Assembly (NCBI GenBank): GCA_900770215.1
Contig: CAAGJW010000006.1
Location: forward strand, 1 to 45,888
Origin: Bacteroidales bacterium
GTDB taxonomy: Bacteria > Bacteroidota > Bacteroidia > Bacteroidales > Muribaculaceae
Length of the DNA: 45,888 bases
Direction of reading: 5' to 3'
The notes under the pieces were generated by a model that was given only the letters and a program-made list of their open reading frames with translations, did not search any database and was not told the DNA's origin. Shown in pieces: positions 42,216 to 45,888 of this stretch. Positions within the stretch are counted from its first letter, which is position 1, and every line of letters begins with the position of its first letter. The translations under genes were made by a program, and so were the position numbers.

Positions 42216-43118
42216 ATGACGCATATGTTTGACAAATTCTTGCAATACACACGCTATGAGCGCAATCTATCGCCCTTGACCGTGAAGGCCTATGGCAGCG
42301 ACCTGCGCCAGTTTGGCGATTTCCTCACCGGGGGCAAGCGCCCGCTCGAGCCCCACAGCGTCACGGCCAGCGACGTGCGTGCCTGGATGGTCGACCTGTC
42401 GCGCCACCACGACGGTGCGCGCACCATGCGCCGCAAGATACAAGCCTTGCGAGCCTACTACAAGTGGCTGCTGCGCCGTGGCGATGTAGCGGCCGACCCC
42501 ACAGCCGGCATCGAGCTGGCCAAGTTGCCCAAGGTGCTGCCCTGCTATGTGCGCGAGAGCACGCTCGATGCCCTGCTCGACAGCCCTGTCGACACTGCCG
42601 ACTATGAGGCCGTGCGCGATCGCTTGATCGTGATGATGCTCTACGACACGGGCATGCGCCGTGCCGAGCTCATAGGGCTGCGCGATGCCGCTGTCGACAC
42701 CGCCCGCTGCGAGCTCAAGGTGCACGGCAAGCGCGACAAAGACCGCATTGTGCCCTTCGGTCCCGAGCTGGCCAGGGCCATCACGCTCTACCGCCAGTTG
42801 CGCGACAAGCAGGTGGCGCGAGGCTGCGAGGCCTTCTTCCTCACGGTCAAGGGCGCACCGCTCTATCCCTCGCTCGTCTACCGCGTGGTGCACCGGGCCC
42901 TGCAGCAGGCCGGCGGCACGGGCAAACTCAGCCCCCACGTGCTGCGCCACAGCTTTGCCAGCGCCATGCTCAACAACGGGGCCGATATCGACAGCGTGAA
43001 ACAACTGCTCGGACATGAGTCGCTTGCGGCAACGCAAGTCTACACCCATATCACATTCAGTGAACTGATCAATAATTACAAACACGCCCATCCAAGGGCA
43101 CTAAAAAAAGGAGGATAA
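42216..43118 (+). CDS. Tyrosine recombinase of the XerC/XerD type
   Basis: A 300-residue site-specific recombinase. A SAM-like N-terminal core-binding domain (about 1-90) precedes the catalytic domain. All active-site residues are present: Arg148 (TGMRRAE), Lys172 (HGKRDKDR), His241 and Arg244 (HVLRHSF), His267 (GHESLA) and nucleophile Tyr276 (VYTHI). Size and motifs fit chromosome-dimer resolution by Xer rather than a phage integrase, and the neighbour hpf supports a housekeeping place. It ends 1 nt before the hpf start, and its last codons contain the hpf Shine-Dalgarno. Confidence 0.9.
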   Translation: MTHMFDKFLQYTRYERNLSPLTVKAYGSDLRQFGDFLTGGKRPLEPHSVTASDVRAWMVDLSRHHDGARTMRRKIQALRAYYKWLLRRGDVAADPTAGIELAKLPKVLPCYVRESTLDALLDSPVDTADYEAVRDRLIVMMLYDTGMRRAELIGLRDAAVDTARCELKVHGKRDKDRIVPFGPELARAITLYRQLRDKQVARGCEAFFLTVKGAPLYPSLVYRVVHRALQQAGGTGKLSPHVLRHSFASAMLNNGADIDSVKQLLGHESLAATQVYTHITFSELINNYKHAHPRALKKGG

Positions 43119-43122
43119 CATG
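43107..43122 (+). promoter_or_regulatory. Strong Shine-Dalgarno of hpf
   Basis: AAAGGAGG (43107-43114) precedes the hpf ATG (43120) by 5 nt. It lies within the last three codons and stop of the recombinase gene. Eight bases match the 16S tail, the best-placed such site in the window. The AGGAG sequences before trpE and the second MFS gene are shorter. Confidence 0.8.
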
Positions 43123-43413
43123 GAAGTTAAGATTAAAGCCATTCACTTCGATGCATCGGAGAAACTCGAGCAATTCATCAACAAGAAGGCCGAAAAACTC
43201 ATCAAGCATCACGAAGAAATCTCCCTGGTTGAGGTTAACCTCAAAGTAGTAAAACCCGAAACCGCAATGAACAAGGAGGCCGGCATCAAGCTCGTGGTCC
43301 CGCAGCACGACGACCTGTTTGCCTGCAAGACTGCCGATACCTTTGAGGAGGCTGTCGACCTGGCTTGCGACGCGTTGAAAAAACAACTTGAAAAGACAAA
43401 GAAAGACAAATAA
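43120..43413 (+). CDS. hpf: Ribosome hibernation-promoting factor (short form)
   Basis: A 97-residue HPF/RaiA protein that binds the 30S decoding centre and stops translation in stationary phase. The beta-alpha-beta-beta-beta-alpha pattern is visible: MEVKIKAIHFDASEKLEQFI, then LVEVNLKVVKP, then GIKLVVPQHDDLFACK, and a final helix EEAVDLACDALKKQLEK. It lacks the C-terminal extension of long HPF. It is co-transcribed with the recombinase gene. The start has an unusually strong Shine-Dalgarno for this phylum. Confidence 0.92.
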   Translation: MEVKIKAIHFDASEKLEQFINKKAEKLIKHHEEISLVEVNLKVVKPETAMNKEAGIKLVVPQHDDLFACKTADTFEEAVDLACDALKKQLEKTKKDK

Positions 43414-43479
43414 AATAATGATTGCAGGTTGGCGGTTCCGCGCGACGACGACGGTAACGCCTGTTTATGTTTGACATTC

Positions 43480-43513
43480 GAGTGCCGGCTCCCCTATGTG
43501 AGTGCCGGCACTC
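43480..43513 (+). terminator. Terminator of the xer-hpf operon
   Basis: A 10-bp stem, GAGTGCCGGC (43480-43489) with GCCGGCACTC (43504-43513), and a 14-nt loop, followed by TTCTTG. The T run is poor. Confidence 0.65.
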
Positions 43514-43614
43514 TTCTTGCTGTGGCACACGTCTGGATCTTAGGAGTCTTGCCTGAAATTATGTTTCGGTAGATTAAATTTCTTTAATCGCTTCCTTATT
43601 CAAATAATAGGTCT

Positions 43615-43622
43615 TACCTTTG
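43615..43622 (+). promoter_or_regulatory. -7 box of the right-edge gene
   Basis: TACCTTTG is a perfect TAnnTTTG. No -33 TTTG is present at the usual distance. The leader would be about 127 nt. The inverted repeat at 43572-43589 lies just upstream and might bind a regulator. Confidence 0.5.
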
Positions 43623-43755
43623 TGTCTCATTAGGAAAATTAGAGATGCTACCCATGCTTGACCTAAGTCTAAAAACGTTAGATTAGACATCAGCAGCAAC
43701 TACTCCCAATATCTATCATTTGATAATTTTTTAAACAATATAAATCATAAAATCA

Positions 43756-45888
43756 GTGAAGAAAAAAACTTACATCATTGCCTCGCTCGTGCTTGTGGCG
43801 TGCGTGGCAGCATTTTCAGCACAAGCTCTTACTCCACCCTATAACATTCTGACTAATAAGAATGTAGATGGAAAATTCTTAAATGAGGGCAACAAGAAAG
43901 TCAAGCAGCCTGCCGCCTATGCCCACGAGCATTATGCACAGGCGCCGGCACGCGTATTGGGCACCAATTCCAATATGAAAATTCTGACGCGTGCCGAGGC
44001 TGAGGCCATTAAATTCAACTGGACCGATGCCAAGGGGGTGCAGCACACCAACAGCATCGCCGACCCGGCCACCGACCCGCACCACATCGTGGCCCTGGTG
44101 CGCGAAATCTTCATCAACAAGAAGGTGCCTGGCGTCAAGACAGTGGGCTACAACAGCGCCAGTAGCGAGGTGCCCGACACAGGAGTTGTTTGTTACACCA
44201 TAACCGACAATGCATTAGATGATAAGTCATGGCCAGGATACCCATCTACCAACAGGTTTGCAAAAAATGATCTCGTTCGTGATCTCTTCAACATCCCCAC
44301 GCCCCTTGAGGCCAAGGATGCTGCCGGCAACGTGATAGGCCACTACGGCGACTACACGCCCGACGACGAGGGGTACACCACACTCATGATTAAGACAAAG
44401 CATGATATCAAGTTTGATTCTGATGGGGTTAAAACATATAACCAACTTATTGACGCCATCTCAACAAACATAACAGAGGTTGAATTGCTCACCCAGGGTG
44501 AATACTATGCCAAAGGTGCCGGAATTACCAAGACTGGCGCTTTATACAAAACCAATGGAGTGGCTTCCAGTTTCTATTTCGTGTCAAAGGGCAGGGCTCG
44601 GAGATGGACCTCAGAGGATAATGATAAAGGAAAAACGTTTTCGTTTCCAGTTTTTTGTGGATTTTACGAGGAGTATAGCCCTGAAGATGTAAATGGTGGT
44701 GTTTTGATTTCCGACGTTTGGACTACGCTGAAAAACGGGAAAAATTACACTGTGAAGCATGACTGTGGTTCTGTACTTGACTTGAAGCATCAGTTCAACA
44801 TGACTGACAGGGAAGAGGACCACTCGGTCAACAACATGGTTTTCTTTATCCCCGACAGGCGGCTGGAGTACTGGAACAATAGAGACCCAAAAGAGAATAA
44901 ATCTACTTTTGCAAATTACAATCCTTCCTATCCTCCAGCCATTGCCATGCTTAGCATTCCATTGAAAGCTGCGGGCGAGCAAAACACCGGCGAGAAGAAC
45001 AAGTGGGACATCACCCTCACCTGGTCGTCGAACCTGAACAAGGCGACGGGCAACGTGATTCCGCAGAAGTTCAACCTCTACATCGTCGACGACGCCGGCA
45101 ACCGCACCCTGCTCAAGCAGGACTTTACCGATGCTCCCGATGCCAGCGGCAACTACCACTACACCTACACCGTCGACAAGGAGCCCAAGAGCCGCATTAT
45201 TCGCTACGTGGTCGAGGGAACCCCGCTTGATGGTGAGTTCACGCCCGTTGCCTCCAATGTGGATCTGGTGGAGGTGCCCGGTCTCGACCCCAACCAGCGC
45301 TTGCAGCTGGGCCTCAACGTGCGCCCCGTGAGCGACTATCGCCTCAACGAGCAGCTCAACGTGTACTGCAACCACATCGACGTGTCGAACGCCACTGGCA
45401 CCTACATCACCGAGACCAACCTCACCAAGCCCAACGCCCGCATGGAGCTCTACCGCCAGTGGACCGATGCCGAGGGCAACGCCCAGGAGGCCCTCGTGGC
45501 CACGGTCTACAAGTTCACCAAGGACGGCGACAAGGGCTACACCTACGCCATGACCCACAGCAACCAGGACCACCTGCAGAAGCAGAGCGTATACGGCCCC
45601 AGCGACAACAGCACCCACTTTACGGTGGCCACGGGCAGCACCGACGGCAAGATCGACTTCGGCAAGCTGGAGATATGGGACCAGTTCTCGGCCTCCACGC
45701 GCTACAACCAGCACCCTGGCCTTTACACCTATGTCGTGCACTACCTGTGGGACGGCATCAAGACCGACACCGAGGGCAACCCCGACGGGGTGGACTACTT
45801 CTATAGCACGACCGTTCCCGTCGAGGTGTACAAGACCACGGCCGGCAACAACAACCAGACCTTCACCGCCGCGCAGGTAGAGGCCGAC
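43756..45888 (+). CDS. Large exported protein of unknown function, cut by the right edge
   Basis: An open frame of 711 codons that runs off the window. The start is probably GTG at 43756: an in-frame TAA lies 15 nt upstream and no ATG lies between. The first residues, VKKKTYIIASLVLVACVAAF, and SAQA after them form a signal peptide with cleavage near 25. No known domain is recognised. The mature part is beta-rich with Thr, Asn, Tyr and Asp, and from about residue 420 seems to hold repeated immunoglobulin-like strands (KFNLYIVDDAGN, RMELYRQWTDAEGN). Codon use changes several times along the gene. It may be a type IX-secreted surface protein; the C-terminus is not available to check. Confidence 0.75.
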   Translation, partial: MKKKTYIIASLVLVACVAAFSAQALTPPYNILTNKNVDGKFLNEGNKKVKQPAAYAHEHYAQAPARVLGTNSNMKILTRAEAEAIKFNWTDAKGVQHTNSIADPATDPHHIVALVREIFINKKVPGVKTVGYNSASSEVPDTGVVCYTITDNALDDKSWPGYPSTNRFAKNDLVRDLFNIPTPLEAKDAAGNVIGHYGDYTPDDEGYTTLMIKTKHDIKFDSDGVKTYNQLIDAISTNITEVELLTQGEYYAKGAGITKTGALYKTNGVASSFYFVSKGRARRWTSEDNDKGKTFSFPVFCGFYEEYSPEDVNGGVLISDVWTTLKNGKNYTVKHDCGSVLDLKHQFNMTDREEDHSVNNMVFFIPDRRLEYWNNRDPKENKSTFANYNPSYPPAIAMLSIPLKAAGEQNTGEKNKWDITLTWSSNLNKATGNVIPQKFNLYIVDDAGNRTLLKQDFTDAPDASGNYHYTYTVDKEPKSRIIRYVVEGTPLDGEFTPVASNVDLVEVPGLDPNQRLQLGLNVRPVSDYRLNEQLNVYCNHIDVSNATGTYITETNLTKPNARMELYRQWTDAEGNAQEALVATVYKFTKDGDKGYTYAMTHSNQDHLQKQSVYGPSDNSTHFTVATGSTDGKIDFGKLEIWDQFSASTRYNQHPGLYTYVVHYLWDGIKTDTEGNPDGVDYFYSTTVPVEVYKTTAGNNNQTFTAAQVEAD

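Larger units (their letters stand above)
43414..43755. other. Intergenic region after hpf
   Basis: No gene is visible. It contains the hpf terminator (43480-43513), an AT-rich inverted repeat GATTAAA/TTTAATC (43572-43589), the promoter box of the next gene (43615-43622), and a small TCTAA/TTAGA hairpin (43668-43682) in its leader. The tRNA genes and tuf that I recall following hpf in Bacteroides are not present. Confidence 0.6.

Noticed and set aside
42216..43118. Xer-type recombinase as an integrase of a mobile element
   Set aside because: There are no attachment repeats, mobility genes or tRNA next to it, and hpf follows directly, so a housekeeping Xer is more likely.
43414..43560. tRNA genes after hpf, expected from the Bacteroides gene order
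   Set aside because: No cloverleaf or T-loop consensus is visible. The only structure is the terminator hairpin.
1..45888. CRISPR array, insertion sequence, toxin-antitoxin or other defence system
   Set aside because: I found no regularly spaced repeats, transposase, small toxin-antitoxin pair, nuclease or helicase genes of known defence families.

Overview
The window is chromosomal DNA from a member of the Bacteroidales. The evidence is SusC/SusD-type outer-membrane genes, a probable type IX secretion C-terminal signal on the sialidase, repeated Bacteroidota promoter boxes (TTTG, about 20 nt, TAnnTTTG), mostly weak or absent Shine-Dalgarno sequences, and a trpBEGDCFA gene order. The GC-rich codon use and the form of the C-terminal signal suggest a Muribaculaceae- or Prevotellaceae-like gut commensal. 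That family assignment is inference.

Layout. 1-660: control region with a promoter facing out of the left edge, the trp promoter, a 21-codon leader peptide with three Trp codons, and a terminator hairpin with a competing antiterminator. 660-7187: complete tryptophan operon trpB-E-G-D-C-F-A. 7288-9804: miaB, then a convergent pair of small membrane-protein genes (GYF_2/CD225-like and DUF2752). 9968-12566: a GtrB-like glycosyltransferase and a polytopic membrane protein. 12644-16314: a tricorn-like S41 protease and a SemiSWEET-like transporter. 16290-19547 (minus): AraC-type regulator followed by two tandem MFS drug-efflux-type transporters. 19768-23069: mtaB, LpxL-like acyltransferase and a GT2 glycosyltransferase. 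23188-23726 (minus): rpsU with a leader of about 330 nt. 23908-26323: aminopeptidase P and a gamma-carbonic-anhydrase-like protein. 26436-28588: PafA-like alkaline phosphatase (minus) and a small cupin-like unknown (plus). 28809-42024: a glycan-utilisation locus with a LacI-type regulator, SusC, SusD, a SusE-like protein, a SusF-like protein and an intact GH33 sialidase. 42216-43413: Xer-type recombinase and the hibernation factor hpf. 43756 to the right edge: the first 711 codons of a large exported protein of unknown function.

How it fits together. The trp operon looks controlled by ribosome-mediated attenuation. The LacI-type regulator has a palindromic operator upstream of susC and a second, imperfect one over the -33 box of its own promoter, so autoregulation and control of the sus genes are both likely. 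The SusCDEF-like proteins would capture glycan at the surface while the secreted sialidase releases terminal sialic acids, which suggests host-mucin glycans. Two translation-related genes stand out in a lineage that rarely uses Shine-Dalgarno pairing: the rpsU leader opens with a 10-nt perfect complement to the 16S tail, and hpf has a strong, well-spaced Shine-Dalgarno. I found no tRNA, rRNA, CRISPR array, insertion sequence or recognisable defence system.
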